DNA from: Frigoribacterium sp. PhB116
GTDB lineage: Bacteria; Actinomycetota; Actinomycetes; Actinomycetales; Microbacteriaceae
Assembly: GCF_004364285.1 (NCBI RefSeq)
Contig: NZ_SOBE01000001.1
Span: forward strand, 806,001 to 870,000
DNA: 64,000 nucleotides
Direction: 5' to 3'
Positions 7,635 to 16,223 of this stretch are shown in pieces; position 1 is the first letter of the stretch, and each line of letters starts with the position of its first letter. The notes beneath the pieces were generated by a model that was not told where the DNA came from, did no database searches, and saw only the letters and a list, made by a program, of their open reading frames with translations. The position numbers and the translations under genes are program-made.

Positions 7635-9439
7635 GGCAGCTCCTTCGCTTGGATGAGTGCCTGGCTGAAGCCGAGCAGGACGATCTTGTCGTCGCTGCCC
7701 ACGGGAGGCACCTGGAACAACAACTGGACACCGTAGGTCGCCTCGATGCCCTTCTTGGACGTGTCGAGGCCGAGCAGGGACTTGACGACGCCCTGCGGCT
7801 CGACGCTCGCGCCCTCGGCGGTCGGCTTGACCGTCTCGACCTCGTTCAGCGCCACCGAGACGAGCGCCCCGGCGTCGTTCGTCGCGAAGGCCACCGCGTC
7901 GTCCTCGACGGGGGTCGACGAGAACTCGATGGAGGCGGTGGTCGGCAGGGCCGTCCGCTTCGCGTCCTTGTAGGCCTTGCCGATCTTGTCCCGCAGCGTG
8001 TCGCCCTCGCCCTGGAACTGCGGTGCCCACTGGCTCTCGTCGCCGTTGCGGAGGATGTCGCCGTAGGCCTCGGCGAGCTGGTCCGGCCGCAGGGTGAGGA
8101 GCTTGACGTCCGGTGCGAGCCTCGCGGCCCCGATGGTGGCGGGCGCGACCGTCGGCAGGGTGGCCTGCGCCTCCAGCGACTGGGCGTACTCGACCTTGTA
8201 CGGGTCGCGAGCCGTCTCCTGGAGCAGCGTCAGGGCGACGGGCGCCTTCGTCGCGTCGGCGTCCTGGACGACCGTGAAGAGGGTGCGCGGCCACGTGTCG
8301 GACTGCTGGGGCAGCGTGAGGGTCACGTCGCCGGCGGGGATGGCCAGGGGGCCGGCGGCCGCGGCGTCCTTCGCCCGGATGACGTAGTCGGCCTGGCGCT
8401 GCTGGAGCGCGGGACCGGTGAACCGCGTCTCGGCCAGCGCGGCGTCGAGCGCGCCGTCCGCCTGCGCCGCGACCGCCGCGATGCGCTCGACGATCCGCTC
8501 GGCCTGGGCGACCGTGACGACCGGGGGCTGCACGCTCGGGGCGTCGTCCTCGGCGTCGGCGCCGTCGGTCGGGGTGGCCGTCGGGGTCGCCGTCGCGGAC
8601 GAGCTCGCGCCCGCGCCCTCGGCGGGGGCCGGCCAGTAGTCGGCGGAGCAGCCGGCGAGGGCCAGCGAGCCGACGAGGAGGACGGGCACGACGGCGACCG
8701 ATCGGCGCGTCCGGCCGCGACGCGCGCCGGACGACGCCGAGGCGTCGATCGACTCGGGGGTCCCCGCCTTGAGCGCGCGGCGGCGGGACGGCCGGGAGAG
8801 CTTCGGGCGCGAGCCGTCGCTGGAGGTGCGGCGGGGGCCGCGGGTCCGGCGGTGGTGCACGATCGCCCAGATGTAGAGGAGCACGCCGATCAGCAGCGTC
8901 AGGAGGCCGCCCACGATCAACGGACCGGCGGTGGGGGTCGCCTGGGAGAGCGGCCAGGTGACCGCGAGGTCCGCAGGGGCCGGCGCGGTCCCGTCCGAGA
9001 CGACGACGAGCGACACGTCGTCTGGCGCGTCCAGGGAGAAGGTCAGGGGGCTGCCGCTGTACTGGTCGTACCAGAGGTCGGAGTCGGCCGGGTCGGGCAC
9101 CGCCGTCTCGTCGCCGGCGACCGTGCGGGTCGTCAGCTCGCCCGCGTCCGCGTCCCACTCGACGAGGTTGTAGTCGGCGTCGCCGACCCAGCCGAGCACG
9201 TCGGAGGTGCGGCCGGTGGCCGCGAACGCCGTGTCGGCTCCGTCGATCGAGACTGCCTGACGCCCCTCGCGCCCGTGCAGGGCGCTGGCGGGGACGACGG
9301 TGACGGTCGCCTCGGAGGAGCTGGTCGACACCGAGGACGAGACGCTCGACGGAGGCGCGAACACCGTGCGCTGGGCGAACCCGAGGGCCACCATCAGCGC
9401 CGCGAGCACGACGACGACGACAGCGATGATGAAACGCAC
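7631..9439 (-). CDS. Conserved membrane protein of unknown function with an internal lipobox-like segment
   Basis: A 602-residue protein I cannot assign to a characterised family. Hydrophobic segments: 3-22, 172-195 (LIVGGLLTLLIGVLLYIW) and 247-262, the last ending in LALAGC with Cys264, which resembles a lipoprotein signal but sits mid-protein after an Arg/Lys/Pro-rich linker (about 196-246). An external beta-rich domain (about 30-165) and a large C-terminal domain (about 300-602) follow. The GTG at 9439 has GGAGGGAG upstream. From memory, similar proteins occur throughout Microbacteriaceae at this locus, sometimes labelled glycosyltransferase; no such motif is visible. It is coupled to the CnoX-like gene. 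Confidence 0.8.
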   Translation of the reverse strand: MRFIIAVVVVVLAALMVALGFAQRTVFAPPSSVSSSVSTSSSEATVTVVPASALHGREGRQAVSIDGADTAFAATGRTSDVLGWVGDADYNLVEWDADAGELTTRTVAGDETAVPDPADSDLWYDQYSGSPLTFSLDAPDDVSLVVVSDGTAPAPADLAVTWPLSQATPTAGPLIVGGLLTLLIGVLLYIWAIVHHRRTRGPRRTSSDGSRPKLSRPSRRRALKAGTPESIDASASSGARRGRTRRSVAVVPVLLVGSLALAGCSADYWPAPAEGAGASSSATATPTATPTDGADAEDDAPSVQPPVVTVAQAERIVERIAAVAAQADGALDAALAETRFTGPALQQRQADYVIRAKDAAAAGPLAIPAGDVTLTLPQQSDTWPRTLFTVVQDADATKAPVALTLLQETARDPYKVEYAQSLEAQATLPTVAPATIGAARLAPDVKLLTLRPDQLAEAYGDILRNGDESQWAPQFQGEGDTLRDKIGKAYKDAKRTALPTTASIEFSSTPVEDDAVAFATNDAGALVSVALNEVETVKPTAEGASVEPQGVVKSLLGLDTSKKGIEATYGVQLLFQVPPVGSDDKIVLLGFSQALIQAKELP

Positions 9440-9686
9440 GTTGTTTTCTCCCTCCGTGCCGCCATCCCGGTCGGGTGGGAGCGCCGCGGCAGACGCCGAC
9501 GGAGCTCGCGCGGGCCTGGCCGGGAGGCCGGGCACGGCGGCGGGTATTTAAGACGGCTCAGCGTATCCGACCAGCCTGAGTGCCGCACCTCGGCCTTCGT
9601 CGCGGACCGTCACGCCCTCCTCCGGCCGCTAAAATCGTCGCGCCGGGCACGTGAGCAGTGCCCGCCACGGACGCGAGGGAGACACA
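9440..9686. promoter_or_regulatory. Divergent promoter region between the 602-aa membrane protein and the coiled-coil gene
   Basis: For the plus gene, TAAAAT at 9630-9635 is a strong -10 with GAGGGAG before GTG 9687. For the minus gene, the AT-rich block TATTTAA at 9545-9551 reads TTAAATA on the minus strand and could be its -10, about 105 bases from the start. No clear -35 box is visible for either. Confidence 0.5.
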
Positions 9687-11438
9687 GTGGCTGCTGACGA
9701 CACGGAATTCGGGACCGAGCTGCGCGGCTACCGCAAGGACGACGTCGATGCGGCCCTGAGCGACCTCCGTCGCGAGCTGATCAAGGCCAACGCCGACCGT
9801 GCCGAGATGGCGGGGTCCGTCAAGCATCTGCAGACGCGCCTCGACGACCTGCAGACGGAGCTCGAGGAGGCCGGGACGCCCACCTACGCCGGCCTGGGCA
9901 GCAAGCTCGAGCAGACCCTCCGGCTCGCGGAGGAGCAGGCGACCGCCCTCGTCAGCAAGGCCGACATCGACTCCGAGGAACTCCGCACCTCGTCGACGAG
10001 CGAGGCACGCCGGGTGCTCTCCGACGCCCGGGAGCGCGCCGATGCCCTCCTCGAGGACGCCCGGGGCCGAGCCGCCGCCCAGGTCGCCGAGAGCACCGGC
10101 GAGGCCGACCGCATGGTGGCCAGGGCGCGCGGCGAGGCGCGTTCGCTGCTGCAGGAGGCCCAGCGCGACTCCTCCGCCATGCGGGGCGCCGCAGCCACCG
10201 AGTCGGCCGAGAACGTCAGCACGGCACGGCACGAGGTCGCCGCCCTGCACGCGACGGCCGAGCGCGAGGTCGCCGAGCTGCGGGCCCAGGTCGAGCGCGA
10301 GGTCGCCGACGCCCGGGACGGCGCCACGGCGCTGGCACGGGACACCGAGCTCGCACGAGCCGAGTTCGTCGCCGAGGACGAGCGCGTGCGGGCCGACCTC
10401 GCCCGCGAGTCCGAGACGGTCCGTGCCGAGCTGGCGCGCCTCGACGAGACCACCCGCGCCGATCTCGAGCTCGAGGTCGCCACCCGACGGGACGACCTCG
10501 CCCGTGAGGTCGAGGCTGTCCGCGCCGAGCTCGACGACGACGTCGACACCGGCCGTGCGGAGCTCGCGGAGCACGTCGCGGTCACCAGGGCAGAGCTCGA
10601 CGCGGACGTCGCGCAGACGCGCGCCGCCCTGGAGCGCGAGGTCGAGGAGGCGCGCCTCGCGGTGCGGAGGGAGGTCGAGTCCGCCCGGGCCGACCTCGAG
10701 CACGAGCTCACGACTGCTCGCGACGCCCTCTCCGCCGAGGTCGCCGCCACCCACGAGCGCCTCGAGCGCGAGGTGCAGCAGCAACGGGACCGGCTCGAGC
10801 GCGAGGCGGCCGAGGCACGGGCTGTCGTCGAGGCCGAGACGGTCAACGCGAGGGCCGACCTCGACGCCGAGGTGGCCGAGAGCCAGGCGCAGCTCGTCGA
10901 CGACGAGGAGGCGCAGCGCGTGCGCCTCGCAGCCGAGGCCGCGACCCAGCAGGCGAGGCTCGTCGCCGACCGCGAGACCGCCGTCGCCGAGCTCGCCCGG
11001 GAGCTCGAGGAGCGCCGCAGCGACGCGGAGGTCGAGCTGCGCACCCGACGCGACGAGGCCGAGCGCGAGCTGGTGCAGCGGCACCACGCCGCGGTGGCCG
11101 AGACGCAGGGCTACCTCGACGACGCCGCGGGCCAGCTCGAGGAGGCGCGGCAGCGCGCCGTCGAGACGCGACGCGAGGCGGACGAGCTGGAGCGCACGTC
11201 GCAGGAGCACGCCCGCACGGTCCGGTCCGAGGCCGACGCCACGGCCCACGACGTCCTCACGAACGCAGAGCAGCGCGCCGCGAGCCTGGTCGACGACGCC
11301 GAGCGCCGGTCCGCCGAGCTCACGGACGACGCCGAGCGCCGGCTCGCCGAGATCCGGGAGGAACGCGACGCCGTCGCGGGGTACCTCGAGAACCTGCGCG
11401 CCGTGTTGGCCCCGCAGGCACAGGGTGCGTCAGAGTAG
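9687..11438 (+). CDS. Large DivIVA-like coiled-coil protein
   Basis: A 583-residue, almost entirely helical protein. The N-terminus (ELRGYRKDDVDAALSDLRRE, residues about 9-28) resembles the lipid-binding DivIVA head (GY-x4-VD). Residues about 60-575 are coiled coil built of short repeats rich in R-A-E-L and E-V, with no globular domain. Such proteins (DivIVA/Wag31, Scy, FilP) form polar or cytoskeletal scaffolds in actinobacteria; which of these it mimics is not determinable. GTG 9687 was chosen for its GAGGGAG site; GTG 9651 is an alternative. It is longer than typical DivIVA (about 200-400 residues). Confidence 0.8.
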   Translation: MAADDTEFGTELRGYRKDDVDAALSDLRRELIKANADRAEMAGSVKHLQTRLDDLQTELEEAGTPTYAGLGSKLEQTLRLAEEQATALVSKADIDSEELRTSSTSEARRVLSDARERADALLEDARGRAAAQVAESTGEADRMVARARGEARSLLQEAQRDSSAMRGAAATESAENVSTARHEVAALHATAEREVAELRAQVEREVADARDGATALARDTELARAEFVAEDERVRADLARESETVRAELARLDETTRADLELEVATRRDDLAREVEAVRAELDDDVDTGRAELAEHVAVTRAELDADVAQTRAALEREVEEARLAVRREVESARADLEHELTTARDALSAEVAATHERLEREVQQQRDRLEREAAEARAVVEAETVNARADLDAEVAESQAQLVDDEEAQRVRLAAEAATQQARLVADRETAVAELARELEERRSDAEVELRTRRDEAERELVQRHHAAVAETQGYLDDAAGQLEEARQRAVETRREADELERTSQEHARTVRSEADATAHDVLTNAEQRAASLVDDAERRSAELTDDAERRLAEIREERDAVAGYLENLRAVLAPQAQGASE

Positions 11439-11493
11439 GCAGTCGGTGGCGTCGAGCTGAACGGCGCACCGGTCGTCGACAGGAGCCGCCCGC

Positions 11494-12552
11494 GTGAAGA
11501 TCCACGATCCGTTCCGCCTCGGGCTGCTGGCGGGCCTCGGCGTCATCGCCGCCCTCGTCATCGGGGGTGCCCTCAGCGAGCTGTCGACGATCCTCACCTA
11601 CGTGGGGGCCGCGATCTTCATCGCCCTGGGCCTCGACCCCGTCGTGTCGTGGCTGGAGAACCGCTCGGTGCCGCGCTGGCTCGCCATCGTCATCGTCTTC
11701 ACGGTCGCGATCGGCGCCTTCGTCGGGGTGGTCTTCGCGATCGTGCCCGTCATCGTCAGCCAGGCCACCGCCCTGATCACGAACCTCGTCACGTACCTGC
11801 AGAGCGTCACCACGCAGGAGTTCGTCGACAACCTCCAGGCACTCGTGCCCCAGAACTTCTTCGACGTCCAGCAGGCACTCGACTCGGTCCTGGACTTCCT
11901 CACGAACCCCGACAACGTCGTCACCATCGGCGGCGGCGTGCTGGCCGTCGGCGTGGCCATCGGCAACGGGGTCTTCGCCACGGTCGTCGTGGTCATCCTC
12001 GTGCTCTACTTCACCTCGTCGATCAACACCTTCAAGGCCGGCATCTACCAGCTCGTCCCTGCGTCCAAGCGCGTGCGGTTCGCCGACATCGCCGAGCAGA
12101 TCAGCCAGTCGGTGGGCCGGTACGTGATCGGCCAGTTCACGCTCGCCGCCATCAACGGCGTCCTCAGCTTCGTGTTCCTCAGCTCCATCGGGGCGCAGCA
12201 GCCGGCGGTCTTCGCCTTCATCGCGTTCCTCGGCTCGATCATCCCGCTCGTCGGCACCATCAGCGGGTCGGCCGTCATCGTGCTCGCGCAGATCGTGCTG
12301 CTGCCGGACTCCCCCGCGACCTGGGTCACCGCCGCCATCTGGTACCTCGTCTACATGCAGGTCGAGGCCTACGTCCTCAGCCCTCGCATCATGCGCCGTG
12401 CGGTCAAGGTCCCGGGGGTCGTCGTCGTCATCGCCGCGCTCACCGGCGGCACCCTGCTGGGCGTGCTCGGGGCGCTGATCGCCATCCCGGTCGCCGCCTC
12501 GATCCTCCTGATCATCCGGCAGGTCGTCGTGCCCCGGCAGGACGCCCGCTGA
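11494..12552 (+). CDS. AI-2E family transporter (PF01594-type permease)
   Basis: A 352-residue polytopic membrane protein with about seven to eight hydrophobic segments. The N-terminal pair (LGLLAGLGVIAALVIGGALS and ILTYVGAAIFIALGLDPVV), the long amphipathic region after VPVIVSQATALITNLVTYLQ, and the C-terminal block GSIIPLVGTISGSAVI ... AAIWYLVYMQVEAYVLSPRI are characteristic of the family. Members are proposed exporters of AI-2 or act in Na+/H+ exchange; the substrate is not known here. The GTG at 11494 has AGGAG upstream. Confidence 0.9.
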   Translation: MKIHDPFRLGLLAGLGVIAALVIGGALSELSTILTYVGAAIFIALGLDPVVSWLENRSVPRWLAIVIVFTVAIGAFVGVVFAIVPVIVSQATALITNLVTYLQSVTTQEFVDNLQALVPQNFFDVQQALDSVLDFLTNPDNVVTIGGGVLAVGVAIGNGVFATVVVVILVLYFTSSINTFKAGIYQLVPASKRVRFADIAEQISQSVGRYVIGQFTLAAINGVLSFVFLSSIGAQQPAVFAFIAFLGSIIPLVGTISGSAVIVLAQIVLLPDSPATWVTAAIWYLVYMQVEAYVLSPRIMRRAVKVPGVVVVIAALTGGTLLGVLGALIAIPVAASILLIIRQVVVPRQDAR

Positions 12553-12592
12553 GGGCAGGACCCGCCGCAGACGAGCCGCAGGCGGGGCTCCC

Positions 12593-13363
12593 CTAGGAGG
12601 CGGCCTGCTGGCCCTCCGAGGGAGGCCACGTGGTCGGCAGCGGGAGCGCACCGGGCGCCACGCGCCGCACGATCTCGTCGAGCACCCTCGACGTCTGCTT
12701 CTCGCCCACCCAGAGGTGCTTGCCGCCCTCGACCGCGACGACCTCGGCGCGGGGCACGGCGGCGAACCGTGCCCGCGCCTCCTCGGGCTGCAGGTAGTCG
12801 TCGTGCTCGGGGACGACGGCGACGATCGGCACCTCGGAGTCGTTCCAGGCCGCGAGCTCGGCGTCCGTCGTGCGGTGCAGGGGCGGGGAGAGCAGGAGGA
12901 GCCCCGCGACGTCGACGCCGCGGCCGTGCTTGAGCGCGACCTCGGTGCCGAACGACCAGCCGAGCAGCCACGGCGTGGGCAGGCCGGCGCCCCGGACGAG
13001 GGCGACGGCCGCCGTCAGGTCGGCTGCCTCGGCCTCGCCCTCGCCGAACGCCCCCTCGGAACGCCCCCGGGGCGACGAGACGCCGCGGAAGTTGAAGCGG
13101 AGGACGGCGACGTCGGCCAGCGCCGGCAGCCGGGCCGCGGCCTTCCGGATCACGTGCGAGTCCATGAACCCGCCGGCCGTCGGGAGGGGGTGCAGCGTGA
13201 CCAGGGTGGCGACCGGGTCGCGGTCGAGCGGCAGTGCGAGCTCGCCCACCAGCGTGAGCCCGTCCGCCGTGCGGAGCTCGACGTCGGAGCGGCGGGCCGG
13301 GAGCTCGACGCCGCCGCGGACGTCCACGGGAGAGGCAGAGGCAGAGGCAGAGGGCAGGGTCAC
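12593..13363 (-). CDS. Alpha/beta hydrolase
   Basis: A 256-residue cytoplasmic alpha/beta-hydrolase. HPLPTAGGFMDSHV resembles the oxyanion region of dienelactone-hydrolase/KANL2-type enzymes; LGWSFGTEVAL carries the nucleophile Ser elbow (G-W-S-F-G), VVPEHDDYLQP the acid and EGGKHLWVG the catalytic His. The substrate is unknown. The GTG start overlaps the 105-residue gene upstream by four bases, so they are coupled. Confidence 0.85.
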   Translation of the reverse strand: MTLPSASASASPVDVRGGVELPARRSDVELRTADGLTLVGELALPLDRDPVATLVTLHPLPTAGGFMDSHVIRKAAARLPALADVAVLRFNFRGVSSPRGRSEGAFGEGEAEAADLTAAVALVRGAGLPTPWLLGWSFGTEVALKHGRGVDVAGLLLLSPPLHRTTDAELAAWNDSEVPIVAVVPEHDDYLQPEEARARFAAVPRAEVVAVEGGKHLWVGEKQTSRVLDEIVRRVAPGALPLPTTWPPSEGQQAAS

Positions 13364-13677
13364 GAGATCCTCCAGCAGTGGGTGTGCCAGTGTCGGCGCG
13401 AGGCGAGGTCGTCCTGCTCGCCGAAGAGCCCGTCGGCACGCCAGACGACGAGGTGGGGCGTGCCCGGGGAGACCGTCAGGGCACAGCCGGGGCAGGTGTA
13501 GTCCTTGACCGCCGAGGAGGCCGACACCGACTGGACGACGAACTCACGCCCGCGTCGCGTCTCGGTCCGTGGTCCCCCGAAGAGGGAGCGTGCGAGATCG
13601 CGCTCGTCGCGGACTTCTTCTGTACGGTTCCGCTCCGCTCGGTCGCGCGGACGACGCGGTCGGTTGCTGCGGGGCAT
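13360..13677 (-). CDS. Small conserved actinobacterial protein with possible zinc-binding Cys/His
   Basis: 105 residues. A basic N-terminus is followed by a domain with YTCPGCALTVSPGTPHLVVW and HWHTHCWRIS; CPGC plus HxHxxC could bind a metal. Similar small proteins occur beside alpha/beta hydrolases in actinobacteria, from memory, without known function. Coupled to the hydrolase by a 4-base overlap. Confidence 0.75.
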   Translation of the reverse strand: MPRSNRPRRPRDRAERNRTEEVRDERDLARSLFGGPRTETRRGREFVVQSVSASSAVKDYTCPGCALTVSPGTPHLVVWRADGLFGEQDDLASRRHWHTHCWRIS

Positions 13678-13727
13678 GCCCTCCAGCGTAGCCGGACGGC
13701 CAGCGGCCTGGACTCAGCGGTCCTGGC

Positions 13728-14522
13728 TCAGTACCAGCCGACGGACTTCGAGTGGCCCCACGCACCGCACGGCGTCGCGTAGCGACCCTGGATGTAGCCG
13801 AGGCCCCAGGTGATCTGCGTGGCAGGGTTGGTCTGCCAGTCGGCACCGGCCGAGGCCATCTTGCTGCCCGGCAGGGCCTGCGGGATGCCGTGCGCCCCGC
13901 TGGACTTGTTGTGGGCGTTGATGTTCCAGCCCGACTCCTTGTTCCACAACGAGACCAGGCAGTCGTACTCGCCGGTGCCCCAGCCGCGTGCGGCCACCAT
14001 CTCGGCGGCGATGGCCTTCGCCGTGCCCGGGTCGGGGACGCCCGCCACGGGCGCCGCGCTGGACGACGGTGCCTTCTTGGCGGTGCCGGAGGCGGCATCG
14101 GCCGCAGGCTCGTCAGCCGAGGCCTCTTCGACCACCGGTGCGGGCGGCGGCGGGGGCGGCGGCAGGGTGACGCCGTACTGGTCACGGTCAGCAGCCAGGA
14201 CGACGCCGGCGCCCACGACGAACGACTGGCCCGGTGCCACCAACGCGGCGGCCCCTCCCACACTCGTCGTCGCCGCCTCGGCACCCGACAGCGGGTTCAC
14301 GAGAGAGGCGGAGAGGAAGGCGAAGGTCGCGGCGAAGCCGACCAGCGGCAGCGCATAGCGGCGTCCGACCGAGGCACGAGGCGCAGGGGCCGGCCGTGAC
14401 GCAGGAGGCGCGACGAGCGAGGCGGGGACGCGACGCCTCTCGATCGTGCGGGGTCGACTGACGACCAGCCGCTGCTCGGAGAGAGAGTGGCCCGTGGTCG
14501 CGTTCGCTGAGTGCCTGCCCAT
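13728..14522 (-). CDS. Secreted lytic transglycosylase-like protein
   Basis: A 264-residue exported protein. A basic N-terminus and a hydrophobic segment (about 60-76, ALPLVGFAATFAFLSASLV) act as signal or anchor; a poly-Pro stretch (PPPPPPPP) and Ala/Ser linker follow. The C-terminal 90 residues are a compact lysozyme-like SLT domain: the Glu in CLVSLWNKESGWNINAHN is the likely catalytic acid, with SSGAHGIPQALPGSKM and a WGLGYIQGRYATPCGAW end. It should cleave or bind peptidoglycan outside the membrane. The ATG at 14522 sits 10 bases after a TACCCT box. Confidence 0.88.
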   Translation of the reverse strand: MGRHSANATTGHSLSEQRLVVSRPRTIERRRVPASLVAPPASRPAPAPRASVGRRYALPLVGFAATFAFLSASLVNPLSGAEAATTSVGGAAALVAPGQSFVVGAGVVLAADRDQYGVTLPPPPPPPAPVVEEASADEPAADAASGTAKKAPSSSAAPVAGVPDPGTAKAIAAEMVAARGWGTGEYDCLVSLWNKESGWNINAHNKSSGAHGIPQALPGSKMASAGADWQTNPATQITWGLGYIQGRYATPCGAWGHSKSVGWY

Positions 14523-14532
14523 GAGTCCGTCC

Positions 14533-14556
14533 AGGGTAACGGATCCGTCACGGATC
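14533..14556 (-). promoter_or_regulatory. Lytic transglycosylase promoter with a 15-bp palindrome
   Basis: On the minus strand, TACCCT (14538-14533) is a TANNNT -10 box 10 bases before the start codon. Immediately upstream, GATCCGTCACGGATC (14542-14556) is a perfect palindrome around a central base, placed in the -10/-35 spacer where a repressor would block RNA polymerase. The regulator is unknown. Confidence 0.45.
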
Positions 14557-14617
14557 GGCCAGGGCCCTCCCTGGCGCGTCGTGGACGGCCAGGTCGCCGA
14601 GCCCCGCGGTACCTCCG

Positions 14618-15178
14618 TCAGCGGACGGCGAGCATGACGTCGACCACGGCATCGAGGAGCACGTCCACCTGGGCCTCGCGGTACCCCCCGCGCCGGGCGC
14701 GGAAGACTGATCCCCGGACGTCGTCGATGCTGAGGGCCTTGCCGTCGGTGAAGTAGCCCTGCAGTCGCCGCGCCAGACGGTCCACGTCCTTCGGGTGGTA
14801 GCCGACGGTCAGCACGCTGACGCGGTCGAACCGGTGACCCACCGGGCGGTCGAGCCTGGCCACGATCTCCTCGGCCGCGCTGCGCGCCTCGCCGTACCAG
14901 CCCTCGTCGCCCGCGGTGGTCACTGCCCGGTCACGCTCGCGGCTCGCGAAGGCGTCCTCCAGGCGCTCGAGCGCCTGGTCCACGTGCGCCGGGGAGTAGC
15001 CGCCCTTCCGCATCGCGAACGCGGTCCGGCGGATGCGAGCCGAGTCGACCGGCGACGCCGCCTCGGCACCGCCCGTGTAGGCGGCTCGCGCCTCGGCGAG
15101 GAACGCCTCGACCTCGGACACGTCGTAGCCGCGCTGGCCCTTGGGCACCGTGGGGAAAGTTGAGCTCACGCTGTCCAT
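14618..15178 (-). CDS. DivIVA-domain repeat protein
   Basis: A 186-residue protein with four DivIVA-type GY-x4-V-D/E motifs: RGYDVSEVEAFL near the start, GGYSPAHVDQALERL, VGYHPKDVDRLARRL and GGYREAQVDVLLDAV. It lacks the long coiled coil of true DivIVA and matches the short DivI1A-repeat family. A role in polar or division-site organisation is inferred. Two adjacent ATGs (15181, 15178) are possible starts; the second was used. It lies 46 bases after cdsA on the same strand. Confidence 0.8.
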   Translation of the reverse strand: MDSVSSTFPTVPKGQRGYDVSEVEAFLAEARAAYTGGAEAASPVDSARIRRTAFAMRKGGYSPAHVDQALERLEDAFASRERDRAVTTAGDEGWYGEARSAAEEIVARLDRPVGHRFDRVSVLTVGYHPKDVDRLARRLQGYFTDGKALSIDDVRGSVFRARRGGYREAQVDVLLDAVVDVMLAVR

Positions 15179-15224
15179 CATGCCGCATCGACCTCGCAGG
15201 CCCACGGTGGGACCCTCGGCCGGG

Positions 15225-16223
15225 TCAGGTGACCAGCAGGTACAGCGCGTAGGCAGCCGCCGCGGACGGCAACGTGCTGTCGAGGCGGTCGAGGAACCCT
15301 CCGTGGCCGGGCAGCCAGGTGCTGATGTCCTTGATGCCGAGGTCGCGTTTGATCAGCGACTCGGAGAGGTCGCCGATCGTCGCCGTGACGATGATCACCC
15401 CGCCGAGCACGAAGCCGAACCACCAGGGCTCGTCGAGCATCAGCCACGAGGTGAGCACGGCTGCGATCAGGCTCGCGGCCACGGACCCGGCGAAGCCCTC
15501 CCAGGTCTTCTTGGGGCTGATGCGCGGCGCCATCGGGTGCTTGCCGAAGTTGAGACCGGTCGCGTACGCGCCGGTGTCGACGGCGATCACGATGATGAGC
15601 GTCGCCAGCGTCCAGTTCGCCCCGTTCGGCTCGGCCGCGAGGACGAGCATGAAGCTGCCGAGGAACGAGCAGTAGATCTGCACGAACGCGCCGGCGCCGA
15701 TGTCACGCCAGACGACGGAGGCGGGCTTGCGGTGCGAGGGACGCACCAGCTCGGCCACGCGCCAGAGCGACACGACGAGGACCCCGCCGACGAGGCCGAG
15801 CCACTGGCCCTGCACCCCGAAGACGAAGGAGAGCGGGACCATGGCCAGGCCCACCAGCACGCTCGGCAGCCGGGGCACGTCGCGCCCGGCGAAGCGGAGG
15901 GCACTCGTCAGCTCGAAGCACAGCGACCCGATCAGGGCGCCGGCGACGATCATGAAGAACGCCGGCTCGAAGATCAGGCTCAGCAGGACCGCCGCGCCGA
16001 GCCCGACGCCGACCGCGATGGCTGCGGGGAGGTTGCGTCCCGTCCGGGCCGTCAGCTTCTCGTTGCGGGCACCGAGCTGGGCACGGCGACTGCGGATCTG
16101 GTTCTCGAGGTCGTGCCGTGCGGCCTGCGCCCTGGCGTCGAAGTCGGCGCGACGGCTGCCGAGGGTGGTCTTGGGTGTCGGCACCGACTCGTCGGGACGT
16201 GCGCCGTCGGGAGCGTCGCTCAT
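15225..16223 (-). CDS. cdsA: Phosphatidate cytidylyltransferase
   Basis: A 332-residue integral membrane enzyme making CDP-diacylglycerol from phosphatidic acid and CTP. About 60 soluble residues precede eight or so membrane segments. The family signature is present near the C-terminus: SESLIKRDLGIKDISTWLPG followed by HGGFLDRLDS; SPKKTWEGFAGS is the other conserved loop. The start codon directly abuts the frr stop, the usual frr-cdsA arrangement. Confidence 0.95.
   Translation of the reverse strand: MSDAPDGARPDESVPTPKTTLGSRRADFDARAQAARHDLENQIRSRRAQLGARNEKLTARTGRNLPAAIAVGVGLGAAVLLSLIFEPAFFMIVAGALIGSLCFELTSALRFAGRDVPRLPSVLVGLAMVPLSFVFGVQGQWLGLVGGVLVVSLWRVAELVRPSHRKPASVVWRDIGAGAFVQIYCSFLGSFMLVLAAEPNGANWTLATLIIVIAVDTGAYATGLNFGKHPMAPRISPKKTWEGFAGSVAASLIAAVLTSWLMLDEPWWFGFVLGGVIIVTATIGDLSESLIKRDLGIKDISTWLPGHGGFLDRLDSTLPSAAAAYALYLLVT

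Noticed and set aside
9558-11249. 563-codon minus-strand frame antisense to the coiled-coil gene
   Set aside because: Low-complexity mirror of the repetitive coding strand; no start signal or recognisable domain.
12553-12592. Terminator between the AI-2E permease and the hydrolase
   Set aside because: Only a 6-bp CCCGCC/GGCGGG stem with a long loop; too weak to call.
14523-14617. c-di-AMP (ydaO) riboswitch before the lytic transglycosylase
   Set aside because: Such riboswitches precede wall hydrolases in actinobacteria, but the gap is too short and lacks their conserved segments.
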